Shown here: piece after piece, positions 1 to 9,632 of the stretch
Layout: each line of letters begins with the position of its first letter
Numbering within the stretch: the first letter of the stretch is position 1
NCBI RefSeq assembly: GCF_001428685.1
Contig: NZ_LMIK01000001.1
Location: 316,455-380,454 of the forward strand
Source: Lysobacter sp. Root76
GTDB lineage: Bacteria > Pseudomonadota > Gammaproteobacteria > Xanthomonadales > Xanthomonadaceae
Reading direction: 5' to 3'
Length of the DNA: 64,000 nucleotides
Translations under genes and position numbers: made by a program
The notes under the pieces: generated by a model
Told to the model about the DNA's origin: nothing
Databases searched by the model: none
Seen by the model: the letters and a program-made list of their open reading frames with translations, nothing else

Positions 1-2
1 AC

Positions 3-845
3 GCGCGGGCTGGCGTGCTGGAACGGGATATCCAGGTACGGCAGCAGGATCGGCATGCCGTTGGCGCCGGTCTGCGCCATCAGCGGGATGATCTCGTCCA
101 CGTGCGGGTACGGGTAGACGTAGTGCAGGCGCGTCCACAGGCCGAGCTCGCCCAGGCCTTCGCACAGCGCCTTCATCCGGGTCTGGTAGGACTTGCCGCG
201 CCATTCGCGCTCGGCGTACTTCATATCCACGCCGTAGGCCGAGGTGTCCTGCGAGATCACCAGCAGCTCGCGCACCCCGCCCATCGCCAGCTTCTCGGCT
301 TCGCGCAGCACTTGGTCCACCGGGCGCGAGACCAGGTCGCCGCGCATCGAGGGAATGATGCAGAAGCTGCAGCGGTGATTGCAGCCTTCGGAAATCTTCA
401 GATAGGCGTAGTGCTTGGGCGTGAGCTTGACGCCGATGCCGTCGTCGAGCTCCAGCACGCGTCGCGGCACCAGATCGATGAAGGGATCGTGCTTGGGCGA
501 CAATGCGCTGTGCACCGCGGTCATCACGCTGGCGTAGTCCTGCGGGCCGCTGATCGAGAGCACGCCGGGGTGGGTTTCGCGGATCAGCTCCGAGCGCTTG
601 CCCAGGCAGCCGGTGACGATGACCTTGCCGTTCTCGGCGATCGCCTCGCCGATCGCGTCCAGCGACTCGGTCACCGCCGAATCGATGAAGCCGCAGGTGT
701 TGACCACGACCACGTCGGCGGCGTCGTAGCTCTGGACGATGTCGTAGCCCTCCACCCGCAGCTGGGTCAGGATGCGCTCGGAATCGACCAGGGCCTTGGG
801 GCAGCCGAGGCTGACGAAACCGACTTTGGGATTGACTGAAGACAT
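3..845 (-). CDS. rimO: RimO, ribosomal protein S12 methylthiotransferase (3' part outside window)
   Basis: Radical-SAM enzyme that adds a methylthio group to an aspartate of ribosomal protein S12. About 281 N-terminal residues are visible; the family is about 440, so the rest of the radical-SAM barrel and the TRAM domain lie before base 1. The N-terminal UPF0004 domain has its three cluster cysteines at about C15, C51 (VNTCGF) and C80 (VTGCLG). The radical-SAM cysteines are in GCNHRCSFC, about residues 155-162. The start ATG at 845 gives [20 protein letters not shown], a typical family start. It is transcribed away from the dienelactone hydrolase gene, so the 190-base gap holds both promoters. 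Confidence 0.95.
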   Translation of the reverse strand, partial: MSSVNPKVGFVSLGCPKALVDSERILTQLRVEGYDIVQSYDAADVVVVNTCGFIDSAVTESLDAIGEAIAENGKVIVTGCLGKRSELIRETHPGVLSISGPQDYASVMTAVHSALSPKHDPFIDLVPRRVLELDDGIGVKLTPKHYAYLKISEGCNHRCSFCIIPSMRGDLVSRPVDQVLREAEKLAMGGVRELLVISQDTSAYGVDMKYAEREWRGKSYQTRMKALCEGLGELGLWTRLHYVYPYPHVDEIIPLMAQTGANGMPILLPYLDIPFQHASPR

Positions 846-1037
846 GCGCGAGTGGACCTGGCGGGACGCTCGGTCGCGCATGCGCGCGAGGCCGGACGTA
901 CGGGCTGAGTAGTGGGTGCGGAGGCCCGCGAGGACGGGCGCAACGGAAGCGGAACCGGCGCCTGATGCCGCCGGGGTCGCGAATTATAGCCCCGGCGCTA
1001 AACTGGACTCGATTCCCGCAGCTGAACGGAGGCCGCC

Positions 1038-1700
1038 ATGGGCCAGTGGACCGATCTGGACACCCCGCACGGGCCAATCGCGGCCTGGCGCGCCGAACCC
1101 AGCGGCCCCTCGCGCGGGGCCGTGGTGGTGCTGCAGGAGATATTCGGGGTCAACGAGCACATCCGCAGCGTCGCCGAGCGTTTCGCCCAGGCCGGCTACG
1201 TCGCGCTGGCGCCGGACCTGTTCGCGCCGATCCGGCCGCACATCGAGCTGGGTTACAGCAGCGAGGACCAGGCGCGCGGGGTCGAGTTGCGCAACGAGCT
1301 CGGCTTCGATCGCGCCATCGACATCGCCGGCGCGGCCGCGCAGCGCTTGCAGAGCGAAGGCCTGCGCACCGGCGCGGTCGGCTACTGCTGGGGCGGCAGC
1401 CTCGCCTTCCTGTGCAACACCCGCCTCGGCCTGCCGGCGGTGAGCTACTACGGCGCGCGCACCCTGCCTTTCCTCGGCGAGCCGCTGCGCGCGCCGATCC
1501 AGTTCCACTTCGGCGAGCGCGACGCCAGCATCCCGCCGGAGGCCATCGACCGGCACCGCGCGGCGATGCCGACCGCGCCGATCTACCTCTACAACGCCGG
1601 CCATGGCTTCAATTGCGAACCGCGCCCGGATTACCACGCCGACAGCGCCGCCCTGGCCTGGAGGCGTACCCTGGACTTCTTTGCGGATGCGCTGAAATGA
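1038..1700 (+). CDS. Dienelactone hydrolase family protein
   Basis: Cytoplasmic alpha/beta hydrolase of 220 residues, the usual length for the dienelactone hydrolase family. The Cys-Asp-His triad is visible: C117 in GYCWGG, D162 in FGERDAS and H189 in NAGHGFNC. The N-terminal LQEIFGVNEHI segment is also typical. The start ATG is preceded by ACGGAGG at good spacing. The real substrate is unknown; most chromosomal members are not in a chlorocatechol pathway and none is seen here. Its stop overlaps the next start (ATGA), so it is translationally coupled to the HIT protein. Confidence 0.9.
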   Translation: MGQWTDLDTPHGPIAAWRAEPSGPSRGAVVVLQEIFGVNEHIRSVAERFAQAGYVALAPDLFAPIRPHIELGYSSEDQARGVELRNELGFDRAIDIAGAAAQRLQSEGLRTGAVGYCWGGSLAFLCNTRLGLPAVSYYGARTLPFLGEPLRAPIQFHFGERDASIPPEAIDRHRAAMPTAPIYLYNAGHGFNCEPRPDYHADSAALAWRRTLDFFADALK

Positions 1701-2107
1701 ACCCCTGGCACCTGCACCCGCAATTGGCGGACGACACCCACCCGGTCGCGCAGTTCAAACTGTGCGAATTGCGCTTGATGGACGACGCCAACCACCCTTG
1801 GCTGATCCTGGTGCCGCGGGTCGAGGACGCGGTCGAACTGATCGACCTCGACGAAGCCCAGCAGGTCGAGCTGACCCGCGAGGTCGCCACCACCAGCCGC
1901 GCGCTGCAGCAGGCGTTCTCGCCGCACAAGCTCAACGTCGCCGCGCTCGGCAACCTGGTGCCGCAGCTGCACGTGCACGTGATCGCGCGCTTCCGCGAGG
2001 ACATCGCCTGGCCCCGCCCGGTCTGGGGCATGGCCACCGCGCAGCCGTACTCGCCCGAGGCGCTGGTGCGCCGCATCCAGCGTCTGCAGGAGGCGCTGCG
2101 GACGTGA
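1697..2107 (+). CDS. HIT domain protein
   Basis: Small (136 residues) histidine-triad protein, probably a nucleotide hydrolase or transferase acting on a nucleotidyl phosphate bond. The triad reads Q90-L-H92-V-H94-V, so the first His is replaced by Gln while the central (nucleophilic) and last His are kept. FREDIAWPRPVWG follows, as in other proteobacterial members of this subgroup. The start is fixed by a 4-base ATGA overlap with the upstream gene, and the end overlaps the GTG start of pxpB. Specific substrate unknown. Confidence 0.88.
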   Translation: MNPWHLHPQLADDTHPVAQFKLCELRLMDDANHPWLILVPRVEDAVELIDLDEAQQVELTREVATTSRALQQAFSPHKLNVAALGNLVPQLHVHVIARFREDIAWPRPVWGMATAQPYSPEALVRRIQRLQEALRT

Positions 2108-2817
2108 ACCGGCGCGCGCCGGACGTGCTGGCGCTGGCCGACGACGCCTGGCTGCTGCGCTACGGCGACGGCGACAGCGAAATCGACGACGCCCTCAACG
2201 CCCGCGTCCACGCCGACGCCGCGCGCCTGCGCGCGGCCGCGCCGGCCTGGCTGCGCGACCTGGTGCCGGCCTATGCCAGCCTGGCGGTGTTCTTCGACAC
2301 CGCGGCGATCGATGCCGTGCCTGCGCGCGACTGGCTGCTGGCCTGCCTGGACGCCGACGAAGCCACGGACGCACGCGTAGCAACTGCGCGCGAAATCGAA
2401 ATCCCGGTGGTCTACGGCGGCGAGCACGGCCCCGACCTGGATTCGGCCGCGGCCGAACTGGGCCTCACGCCGCAAACCCTGGCCGAACGCCACGCCGCCG
2501 GCCGTTACACCGTGGCGATGATCGGTTTCGCTCCGGGTTTTCCGTATCTGTCGGGCCTGGACCCGGCCCTGGCGCTGCCGCGCCTGGCGACCCCGCGCAC
2601 CCAGGTGGCCGCCGGCAGCGTCGCCATCGGCGGCGCCCAGACCGGCATCTACCCGCGCGCCAGCCCCGGCGGTTGGCGCATCCTCGGACGCACGCCGTTG
2701 ACGCTGTTCGACCCCCAGCGCGATCCGCCGACCGCACTGCTGCCGGGCGATCGCGTGCGTTTCGTCGCCATCGACGCCGCGCAGTTCGCACGCCTCTCAC
2801 AGCTGGCGCCCGCATGA
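2104..2817 (+). CDS. pxpB: 5-oxoprolinase subunit PxpB (KipI family)
   Basis: Subunit of the ATP-dependent PxpABC 5-oxoprolinase, which opens pyroglutamate to glutamate. It has 237 residues with a GTG start overlapping the HIT stop (GTGA). The C-terminal half carries the family signature GFAPGFPYLSGLDP (about residues 141-154), and GGAQTGIYPRASPGGW follows. In Bacillus the homologue was first described as the kinase inhibitor KipI; the adjacent pxpC and nearby pxpA support the metabolic role here. It overlaps pxpC by ATGA. Confidence 0.92.
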   Translation: MNRRAPDVLALADDAWLLRYGDGDSEIDDALNARVHADAARLRAAAPAWLRDLVPAYASLAVFFDTAAIDAVPARDWLLACLDADEATDARVATAREIEIPVVYGGEHGPDLDSAAAELGLTPQTLAERHAAGRYTVAMIGFAPGFPYLSGLDPALALPRLATPRTQVAAGSVAIGGAQTGIYPRASPGGWRILGRTPLTLFDPQRDPPTALLPGDRVRFVAIDAAQFARLSQLAPA

Positions 2818-3788
2818 GCCGGCAAGTGCAGGTGTTGGCGCCCGGGCTGCTGACCACGGTGCAGGACCTGGGCCGCGACGGCTGGCGTCACCTCGGCGTG
2901 GCCCGCGCCGGCGCGCTCGATCCGGACGCGGCGCGCCTGGGCAATCGCCTGGTCGGCAACGATGCCGGCGCAGCGGTGCTGGAACTGACCTTGCACGGAC
3001 CGACGCTGTGCTTCGACGCGCCGGTGCGGATCGCGCTGATCGGCCGCAGCGTCGCCGCGCGTTTCGATGGCGTCGCGCTGCCGATGGGCCGCCCGATCGA
3101 GCTGCCCGCCGGTACCCTGAGCTTGGGCGCGGTGCGCTACGGCGCGCGCGCCTGGCTCGCGATCGGTGGCGGGATCGCGGTGCCGCAGGTGCTCGGCAGC
3201 CGCAGCACCGATCTGCGCGGCGGCTTCGGCGGCCACGAGGGCCGCGCACTGCGTGCGGGCGATACGTTCGCGCTGGGCGCCGCGGCGTCGCCTGCGATCG
3301 ATGCGCCGCGCATTCCAGCCTGGTGGGCCGATCCCGGCTTCGACGAGAACCGCGATGCACCGGTGCGTTACCTGCCCAGCGCCGATCCCGCGGCCAGCGC
3401 ATTGGCGAGGCAGTCCTGGCAGGTCAGCGCGGCCAGCAACCGCCAGGGACTGCGCCTGCGCGGCGTGGCGCTGAAAGGCGAACGCAGGGGCGGCCTGTCC
3501 GAACCGGTCGCACCGGGCACCCTGCAACTGCCGCCCGACGGCCAGCCGATCGTATTGCTAGCCGATGCCCAGACCGTCGGCGGCTACCCGCGCCTGGGCC
3601 ATGTCATCGCCGCCGACCTGCCGCGCCTGGCGCAGTTGCCGCCGCACGCGAGCCTGCGTTTCCAGGCGTGCTCGGTCGAAGAAGCGCAAGCCTGCGCGAT
3701 CGAGACGCGGGTGCGGCTGCAGCGTCTGTACCTTGCGCTGGAGCGCCCATTGGCGCGCTTCCTCGCCGCCTCCGCGGGAGTGGCGTAG
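2814..3788 (+). CDS. pxpC: 5-oxoprolinase subunit PxpC (KipA family, biotin-dependent carboxylase-like)
   Basis: Partner of PxpB in 5-oxoprolinase, 324 residues. It shows the typical N-terminus (VLAPGLLTTVQDLGRDGWRH), then ARAGALDPDAARLGNRLVGN, and near the end the conserved LADAQTVGGYPRLGHVIAADL. The ATG overlaps the pxpB stop, so the two subunits are coupled. The third subunit, pxpA, is about 2.5 kb downstream on the same strand, separated by a repeat pair, a peptidase gene and a small membrane protein gene. That is less compact than the usual pxpABC order. Confidence 0.92.
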   Translation: MSRQVQVLAPGLLTTVQDLGRDGWRHLGVARAGALDPDAARLGNRLVGNDAGAAVLELTLHGPTLCFDAPVRIALIGRSVAARFDGVALPMGRPIELPAGTLSLGAVRYGARAWLAIGGGIAVPQVLGSRSTDLRGGFGGHEGRALRAGDTFALGAAASPAIDAPRIPAWWADPGFDENRDAPVRYLPSADPAASALARQSWQVSAASNRQGLRLRGVALKGERRGGLSEPVAPGTLQLPPDGQPIVLLADAQTVGGYPRLGHVIAADLPRLAQLPPHASLRFQACSVEEAQACAIETRVRLQRLYLALERPLARFLAASAGVA

Positions 3789-3825
3789 GCCGCGCGTTAG
3801 CCGACACCGTCGCTGAGCCCGCCAC

Positions 3826-3946
3826 TGTGGGAGCGGCGTAAGCCGCGATTTCGCTAAAGCGCTTGCGTCGATGTTCGATAACCGCGATGCGTTCAACTGG
3901 CGCGGTCGTCCGAAATGACGCGATCGCGGCTTACGCCGCTCCCACA
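3826..3946. repeat. Inverted pair of REP-like palindromic elements
   Basis: A forward copy (TGTGGGAGCGGCGTAAGCC, from 3826) and a reverse copy (GGCTTACGCCGCTCCCACA, ending 3946) face each other about 70 bases apart. This is the REPIN/BIME arrangement. It fills most of the 298-base gap between pxpC and the DUF885 gene; no gene is seen there. The same palindrome recurs at many places in this window. Confidence 0.85.
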
Positions 3947-4086
3947 GGACCCCTGCGGCCACGGCCGGCTCTGCAGCACAGGACCGTCGCGCGACGAGGT
4001 TGTCATCGCGCACGACTTCGGGCACTGGCCGCTGCTTGCGCGACGTGCTTAGCATGCCCGCTCGACCCCCGTTCCGGAGAGTTCGC

Positions 4087-5931
4087 ATGCGTCCCGTCCG
4101 TCTGCTGTCTCTGTCCGCCTGCATCGTGCTCGCGCTGGTCGCGTGCAAAGCGCAGACGCCCGCCGCACCCGATACCGCCGCCAACGCGCCCGCCGCCAGC
4201 GTCGCGGTCAACGCCGACTGGCAGCCCGCCATCGACGACTTCATCGCCGGCTATTTCACTCGCTACCCGACCGCCGCCGCCGGCGCCGGCAAGCACGAGT
4301 ACGACGGCAAGCTGCCCGACTGGTCGCCCGATGCCCTGGCCGCCACCGGCGCCTGGCTCAAACAGGAACGCGCCAAACTGGCCGCGTTCGGCGACGACAA
4401 GCTCGACCCCAATCAGCGCTTCCAGCGCGAGTACGCGCTGTCGGTGATCGACGGTCAGCTGTTCTACCTGGAAGACTCCGGCTTCCCGCACAAGAACCCG
4501 GCCTTCTACGCCGGCGACCTGTCGCCGAGCATGTACCTCACCCGCCCCTACGCGCCGCTGCCGCAGCGCATGGCCGCGTTCGCGACCTACCAGGAAGCCC
4601 TGCCCAAGGCCGCCGAGCAGATCCGCGCCAACCTCAAGGGCCCGCTGCCGGCCAGCTACATCCAGTACGGCAACATCGTCTTCGGCGGCCTGGCCGAGTT
4701 CTTCAAGAACGACGCCCCCAAGGCCTTCGCCGAAGTCCCCGACGCCGCGCTGCAGGCGCGCTTCAAGGCCTCCAACGCCAAGGCCATCGAGGCCATGCAG
4801 GGCCTGTCGGACTGGCTGAGCGCGCAGAAGCCGCAGGCCACGCAGGACTACGCGATCGGCGCCGAACGCTTCGCCAAGATGCTCAAGGCCACCGAACGCG
4901 TCGACATCCCGCTGGACCAGCTCAAGGCCATCGGCGAAGCCGACCTGGCGCGCAACCTGGCCGCGCTCAAGGCCGCCTGCGACCAGTACGCCGCCGGCCA
5001 GACCATCAACGCCTGCATCGACAAGGTCAACGCCGACAAGCCGCAGGGCGGCGCGGTCGAGGGCGCGCGCGCCCAGCTGGTCGACCTGCGCAAGTTCCTG
5101 GTCGAGAAGGACCTGGTCACCATCCCGGGCACCGAGGAAGCGCGGGTCGAAGAAGCCCCGCCGTTCAACCGCACCAACTTCGCCTACATCGAGATCCCGG
5201 GCCCGTACGAGAAGAACCTGCCGTCGGTCTACTACATCGCCCCGCCCGATCCGAAGTGGCCCAAGGCCGAGCAGGACGCCTACGTGCCCGGCAAGGCCGA
5301 CCTGCTGTTCACTTCCGCGCACGAAGTCTGGCCGGGCCACTTCCTGCAGTTCCTGCACGCCAACCGCTCGCAGTGGAAGTTCGCCCAGTTGTTCGTCGGT
5401 TACGCCTATGCCGAGGGCTGGGCGCACTACACCGAGGAAATGATGTACGACGCCGGCGTCGGCGGCGCCACGCCGGAGATCCACATCGGCCAGCTCAGCA
5501 ACGCCCTGCTGCGCGACGTGCGCTTCATCTCCGCGATCGGCCTGCACACCGGCGGCATGACCGTGGCCCAGTCCGAGCAGATGTTCAAGGAGAAGGCGTT
5601 CCAGGACCCGGGCAATGCACGTCAGCAGGCCGCGCGCGGCACCTACGATCCGGGCTACCTCAACTACACCCTGGGCAAGCTGATGATCATGCAGCTGCGC
5701 GAGGACTGGACCGCCAGCCGCGGCGGCCGCAGCGCCTGGAAGGCCTTCCACGACCAGTTCCTGAGCTACGGCGGCCCGCCGATACCGCTGGTGCGCGCGC
5801 AGATGATGGGCGGCCCGGCCGAAGCCAAGCTGTGGCAGGCGCCGGCCGTCGCCGCCACGCCGGCCGCGGCACCGGCACCGGCACAAGCATCGGCCGACGC
5901 CGAAAAGCCGCAATCCGCGCCGGGCGGCTGA
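4087..5931 (+). CDS. DUF885 family metallopeptidase-like lipoprotein
   Basis: Predicted exported lipoprotein of 614 residues. The signal peptide ends in LALVAC, a good lipobox with Cys at about residue 20. A long Ala/Pro/Thr linker follows. The DUF885 fold shows HEVWPGHFLQ (H412, E413, H418), an HExxPGH zinc-binding signature, and AEGWAHYTEEM at about 442-452. The C-terminus is an Ala/Pro/Gln tail. The family is thought to be zinc peptidases; substrate unknown. A longer reading frame starts upstream, but ATG 4087 is the start that gives a signal peptide. It lies inside the pyroglutamate cluster, so it may supply peptides (inference). Confidence 0.88.
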   Translation: MRPVRLLSLSACIVLALVACKAQTPAAPDTAANAPAASVAVNADWQPAIDDFIAGYFTRYPTAAAGAGKHEYDGKLPDWSPDALAATGAWLKQERAKLAAFGDDKLDPNQRFQREYALSVIDGQLFYLEDSGFPHKNPAFYAGDLSPSMYLTRPYAPLPQRMAAFATYQEALPKAAEQIRANLKGPLPASYIQYGNIVFGGLAEFFKNDAPKAFAEVPDAALQARFKASNAKAIEAMQGLSDWLSAQKPQATQDYAIGAERFAKMLKATERVDIPLDQLKAIGEADLARNLAALKAACDQYAAGQTINACIDKVNADKPQGGAVEGARAQLVDLRKFLVEKDLVTIPGTEEARVEEAPPFNRTNFAYIEIPGPYEKNLPSVYYIAPPDPKWPKAEQDAYVPGKADLLFTSAHEVWPGHFLQFLHANRSQWKFAQLFVGYAYAEGWAHYTEEMMYDAGVGGATPEIHIGQLSNALLRDVRFISAIGLHTGGMTVAQSEQMFKEKAFQDPGNARQQAARGTYDPGYLNYTLGKLMIMQLREDWTASRGGRSAWKAFHDQFLSYGGPPIPLVRAQMMGGPAEAKLWQAPAVAATPAAAPAPAQASADAEKPQSAPGG

Positions 5932-6035
5932 ACCCATGTGCCCGGCCGCTGCGGCGGCCGGGCATGCTCGGTGAGGAGGCCGCCTCGACGGCCCGCTTGA
6001 TGGCACACTGTCGGCTCACTCGGGGGAGCGAAACC

Positions 6036-6218
6036 ATGAGATCCAATATCGTCGGCGCGGTAGTGCTGATCGTGATCGGCAGCGTGTTCCTGCTCGACAA
6101 TCTGGGCCTGGCCGACATCAGCCTGGGCCACCTGATCCGCACCTGGTGGCCGGCGATCCTGATCGTGGTCGGCATCAGCCTGCTGTTCAGGCGCAACCAC
6201 CAGCGCCCCGAAACCTGA
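6036..6218 (+). CDS. Small LiaI/LiaF-like membrane protein (DUF5668-like)
   Basis: Sixty-residue protein with two hydrophobic segments, about residues 5-20 and 37-51, separated by DNLGLADISLGHLIRTWWPA. The NxxLxxxxxxxLxxxWWPxxLIxxG pattern is typical of the LiaI-LiaF-like transmembrane region. The ATG is preceded by GGGGGAGCG. Function unknown; related segments occur in cell-envelope stress proteins. It sits between the DUF885 peptidase and pxpA. Confidence 0.8.
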   Translation: MRSNIVGAVVLIVIGSVFLLDNLGLADISLGHLIRTWWPAILIVVGISLLFRRNHQRPET

Positions 6219-6255
6219 GGCCCGCTGCAGCGCCGCATTGAGGCAAAATCGCGGT

Positions 6256-7023
6256 GTGAACCCGGCCAGCCATCCGCCCCGTATCGACTTCAACTGCGAC
6301 CTCGGCGAGGGTTGCGGCGACGACGCCGCGATCCTGCCCTACGTCAGCTCGGCCAACGTCGCCTGCGGCGGCCACGCCGGCGACGAAGCCACCATGCGCG
6401 CGACCCTGCGCCTGTGCCGCGAGCACGGCGTCGCCGTCGGCGCCCATCCCGGCTACGAAGACCGCGAACATTTCGGCCGCCGCGTGCTGCCGCTGGACCG
6501 CGACGAGATCGGCATGCTGGTCCTCAGCCAGCTCGCGCGCCTGGCCGCGATCGCCGCCGACGAGGGCCTGCGCCTGAGCCACGTCAAACCGCACGGCGCG
6601 CTCTACAACCTCGCCGCCGACGACCGCATCGTCGCCGAAGCCATCGTCGGCTCGGTCGCGGCCTTCGATCCCAGCCTCGCGGTGTACGGCCTGTCCGGTT
6701 CCGAACTCACCGCCGCCGCCGAAGCCGCCGGCCTGCAGGCCGTGCACGAGGTGTTCGCCGAACGCGGCTACGGCGCCGACGGCCGCCTGCTGCCGCGCGG
6801 CACGCCCGGCGCCGTGCTGGAAACGCTGGAGCAGGCGATCGCGCAGGTGCACGGCCTGGCCACGCGCGGCGAAGTCGTCGCCGCCGACGGCAGCGTCCTG
6901 CAGCTGCGCGCCGACAGCCTGTGCCTGCACGGCGACCGCGCCGACGCGCCCGCGTTCGCGCGCGCGGTGCGCGCCGCGCTCGAGGCCGACGGCATCCGCA
7001 TCCTCGCGGTCGATCGCGCGTGA
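6256..7023 (+). CDS. pxpA: 5-oxoprolinase subunit PxpA (LamB/YcsF family)
   Basis: Third subunit of PxpABC 5-oxoprolinase, 255 residues, the normal family length. The N-terminus RIDFNCDLGEGCGDD, then VSSANVACGGHAGDE, VGAHPGYEDREHFGRR and SHVKPHGALYN, are all LamB/YcsF signatures. The start is most likely GTG 6256, eight codons before the conserved DFNCDLGEG. It is followed 139 bases later by the DUF969/DUF979 genes. Confidence 0.93.
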   Translation: MNPASHPPRIDFNCDLGEGCGDDAAILPYVSSANVACGGHAGDEATMRATLRLCREHGVAVGAHPGYEDREHFGRRVLPLDRDEIGMLVLSQLARLAAIAADEGLRLSHVKPHGALYNLAADDRIVAEAIVGSVAAFDPSLAVYGLSGSELTAAAEAAGLQAVHEVFAERGYGADGRLLPRGTPGAVLETLEQAIAQVHGLATRGEVVAADGSVLQLRADSLCLHGDRADAPAFARAVRAALEADGIRILAVDRA

Positions 7024-7162
7024 TCGCGGCGCAGAGCCCGATCCTCAGCCGTTCTCCACCGCCGTCGTTCGTCGGCGCTTGCGCGCCACCCGCACTCGAC
7101 ACGGACGTCCCCGCCCCGAGCCGGCCGCCCATCCGCGGCACCGCCCCAAGCAGGATTCCCGC

Positions 7163-7861
7163 ATGAACTACTGGCCCTTGCTGGGCGTCGCCGCCGTGGT
7201 GCTCGGCTTCGCCCTGCGCCTCAATCCCGCCCTGGTCGTGGTGGCCGCCGGTTTCGTCACCGGCCTGGCCGCCAAACTCTCGCCGCTGGACGTGCTCGAA
7301 GTGCTGGGCAAAGCTTTCACCGACAAACGCTTCCTGCTGCTGTTCCTGCTGACCCTGCCGGTGATCGGGCTGCTCGAACGCCACGGCCTCAAGGAACACG
7401 CCCAGGCCTGGATCGCGAAACTGCGCGGCGCGACCATGGGTCGGCTGCTGATCGCCTACCTGCTGATGCGCCAGTTCTTCTCCGCGCTCGGCCTCACCAG
7501 CCTGGGCGGCCATCCGCAGACCGTGCGTCCGCTGCTGGCGCCGATGGCCGAAGGCGCGGCCCAGGCGCGCCACGGCGATCTGCCCGAGGACGAACGCCAG
7601 CGCATCCGCGCGATGTCCGCCGGCACCGACAACGTCGGCCTGTTCTTCGGCGAGGACATCTTCATCGCCTTCGGTGCGGTGCTGCTGATCCAGAGCTTCT
7701 ACGTCGAGCACGGCATCCGTCTGGACCCGATCCAGATCGCGTTGTGGGGCATTCCCACCGCGATCTGCGCGTTCCTCATCCACGCCTGGCGCGTGCTGCG
7801 TTTCGAACGCCGCCTGGCGCGGCGCATGGCCGAGGCGGACCGCGAGGCGCCGTCGCCATGA
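7163..7861 (+). CDS. DUF969 family membrane protein, putative 5-oxoproline transporter subunit
   Basis: Integral membrane protein of 232 residues with about six hydrophobic segments ([33 protein letters not shown] and others). The family DUF969 always pairs with DUF979 and is commonly annotated as one half of a 5-oxoproline transporter, from its linkage to pxp and pcp genes. Here it lies between pxpA and pcp and overlaps the DUF979 gene by ATGA. Transport has to be taken from context; no substrate motif is known to me. Confidence 0.87.
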   Translation: MNYWPLLGVAAVVLGFALRLNPALVVVAAGFVTGLAAKLSPLDVLEVLGKAFTDKRFLLLFLLTLPVIGLLERHGLKEHAQAWIAKLRGATMGRLLIAYLLMRQFFSALGLTSLGGHPQTVRPLLAPMAEGAAQARHGDLPEDERQRIRAMSAGTDNVGLFFGEDIFIAFGAVLLIQSFYVEHGIRLDPIQIALWGIPTAICAFLIHAWRVLRFERRLARRMAEADREAPSP

Positions 7862-8811
7862 TCACCCTGACTTACGTTTACTGGCTGCTCGGCGCCTATC
7901 TCGCCGCCCTGGCCTGGCGCGGCTGGCGCGACTTCGGCAATCCGCGCCGCCACACCACCGCGCTGTTCTGGGGCCTGCTGTCGTTCCTGCTGTTCGCCGC
8001 CGAACACCTGCCGCCGAAACTGGTCGGCGCGATCGTCGTGCTGCTGGCCTTGCTCGCCGGTTTCGGCGGATTGCGCATGGGCCGCTACCAGCAGAGCAGC
8101 GCCGAAGAAAAACGCAGCGAAGCCCAGCGCCTGGGCAACCGCCTGTTCTGGCCGGCGCTGCTGATCCCGATCGTGACCCTGATCGGCGCGATGGGGCTCA
8201 AGCGCCTGTCCTGGAACGGCACGCCCTTGATCGAGAGCGCCAACGTCACCCTGGTCTCGTTGGCGATCGCCTGCGTGGTCGCGCTGGCCGCCGCGTGCCG
8301 GCTGACCCGGCAGACGCCGTGGAGCAGCGTCGAGCAATCGCGCCGCCTGGTCGACTCGATCGGCTGGGCCGCGCTGCTGCCGCTGCTGCTGGCCTCGCTG
8401 GGCAGCGTGTTCGAAGCCGGCGGCGTCGGCCAGGCCACGGCCGCGGTGGTGCGCTCGGTGATCCCGGTCGACAACGCCTTCGTCGTGGTCGTCGCCTACG
8501 CGCTGGGCATGGCCTTGTTCACCATCATCATGGGCAACGCCTTCGCCGCGTTCCCGGTCATGACCGGCGGCATCGCCCTGCCCTTGCTGGTGCATCAGCA
8601 CGGCGCCGATGCCGCCTCGCTGGCCGCGATCGGCATGCTCTCGGGCTACTGCGGCACCCTGATGACGCCGATGGCCGCCAACTTCAACCTGGTGCCAGCG
8701 GCGCTGCTGGAACTCAAGGATCCCTACGGCGTGATCCGCGCGCAATGGCCGACCGGCGCGCTGCTGCTGGCCTGCAACGTGCTGCTGATGTACTGGATCG
8801 CGTTCCGATGA
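7858..8811 (+). CDS. DUF979 family membrane protein, putative 5-oxoproline transporter subunit
   Basis: Integral membrane protein of 317 residues with about nine hydrophobic stretches, including [32 protein letters not shown] and the conserved [18 protein letters not shown]. It is the partner of the preceding DUF969 protein (ATGA overlap), and its own stop overlaps the pcp start in the same way. The tight coupling of DUF969-DUF979-pcp supports uptake of pyroglutamate or small pyroglutamyl compounds. Confidence 0.87.
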   Translation: MITLTYVYWLLGAYLAALAWRGWRDFGNPRRHTTALFWGLLSFLLFAAEHLPPKLVGAIVVLLALLAGFGGLRMGRYQQSSAEEKRSEAQRLGNRLFWPALLIPIVTLIGAMGLKRLSWNGTPLIESANVTLVSLAIACVVALAAACRLTRQTPWSSVEQSRRLVDSIGWAALLPLLLASLGSVFEAGGVGQATAAVVRSVIPVDNAFVVVVAYALGMALFTIIMGNAFAAFPVMTGGIALPLLVHQHGADAASLAAIGMLSGYCGTLMTPMAANFNLVPAALLELKDPYGVIRAQWPTGALLLACNVLLMYWIAFR

Positions 8812-9464
8812 GCACGCGCAAGCCCGTCGTACTGCTGACCGGCTTCGCTCCGTTCGGCGGCGAAACCAGCAACCCCAGCTGGGAAGCGGTGCAGCGTCTG
8901 GCCGGCAAGTCGGTGCTCGGCCACCGCGTCGTCGCGCGTTGCCTGCCGACCGCGTTCGGCAGCTCGTTGCAGGCCTTGCGCCAGGCGATCCGCGACACCG
9001 AACCGGCGCTGGTGCTCTGCGTCGGCCAGGCCGGCGGCCGCGCGCAACTGTCGCTGGAGCGGATCGCGATCAACATCGACGACGCCCGCATCCCCGACAA
9101 CGACGGCGCCCGCCCGATCGACGAACCGGTGGTCGCCGGCGGCCCGGCAGCCTACTTCAGCGATTTGCCGATCAAGGCGATGCTCGCGGCCTTGCGCGAG
9201 GCCGGAATCCCGGCCGAGGTCTCGCAGACTGCCGGGACCTATGTCTGCAACCACGTCTTCTATGGCCTGATGCACGCGCTGCGCCGCAGCCCCGGCGTAC
9301 GTGGCGGTTTCGTCCACATCCCGTATTCGCCGGCCCAGGCCGCACTGCACGCGGGCGCGCCTAGCCTGCCGGTGGAGACGGTGGCCGAAGGCTTGCGGAT
9401 AGCGTTGCGGGTTGCGCTGTCGACGCGCGACGACCGACGTCTGGCGGCGGGCGCGGAGCACTGA
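8808..9464 (+). CDS. pcp: Pyroglutamyl-peptidase I (pyrrolidone-carboxylate peptidase)
   Basis: Cysteine peptidase that removes N-terminal pyroglutamate from peptides. It is 218 residues with the family start [20 protein letters not shown] and the catalytic triad E84 (LSLERIAIN), C147 ([10 protein letters not shown]) and H170 (GGFVHIPY). It is cytoplasmic and produces free 5-oxoproline for PxpABC. It is translationally coupled (ATGA) to the DUF979 gene and ends the cluster. Confidence 0.95.
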   Translation: MSTRKPVVLLTGFAPFGGETSNPSWEAVQRLAGKSVLGHRVVARCLPTAFGSSLQALRQAIRDTEPALVLCVGQAGGRAQLSLERIAINIDDARIPDNDGARPIDEPVVAGGPAAYFSDLPIKAMLAALREAGIPAEVSQTAGTYVCNHVFYGLMHALRRSPGVRGGFVHIPYSPAQAALHAGAPSLPVETVAEGLRIALRVALSTRDDRRLAAGAEH

Positions 9465-9632
9465 GCCACGCTCGATCGATCGCGGCTCTTCTTCCCCTTC
9501 GCAAAAGGAGGAGGCCGGGTGTGATGCAACGCAAACAACAGTGCGTTCGCTCACCGCAGCCGCCCTGCGTTCCGCTTCCATTCGCCCAAGCAACGCGATC
9601 ATGTCGCCCTTGCCCGCTCATCGGAGAACCCC

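Noticed and set aside
4003..6006. A 667-codon open frame on the minus strand
   Set aside because: It is the complement of the DUF885 gene; long antisense frames are expected at this GC content, and its protein is repetitive Arg/Ala/Gly/Val without a domain.
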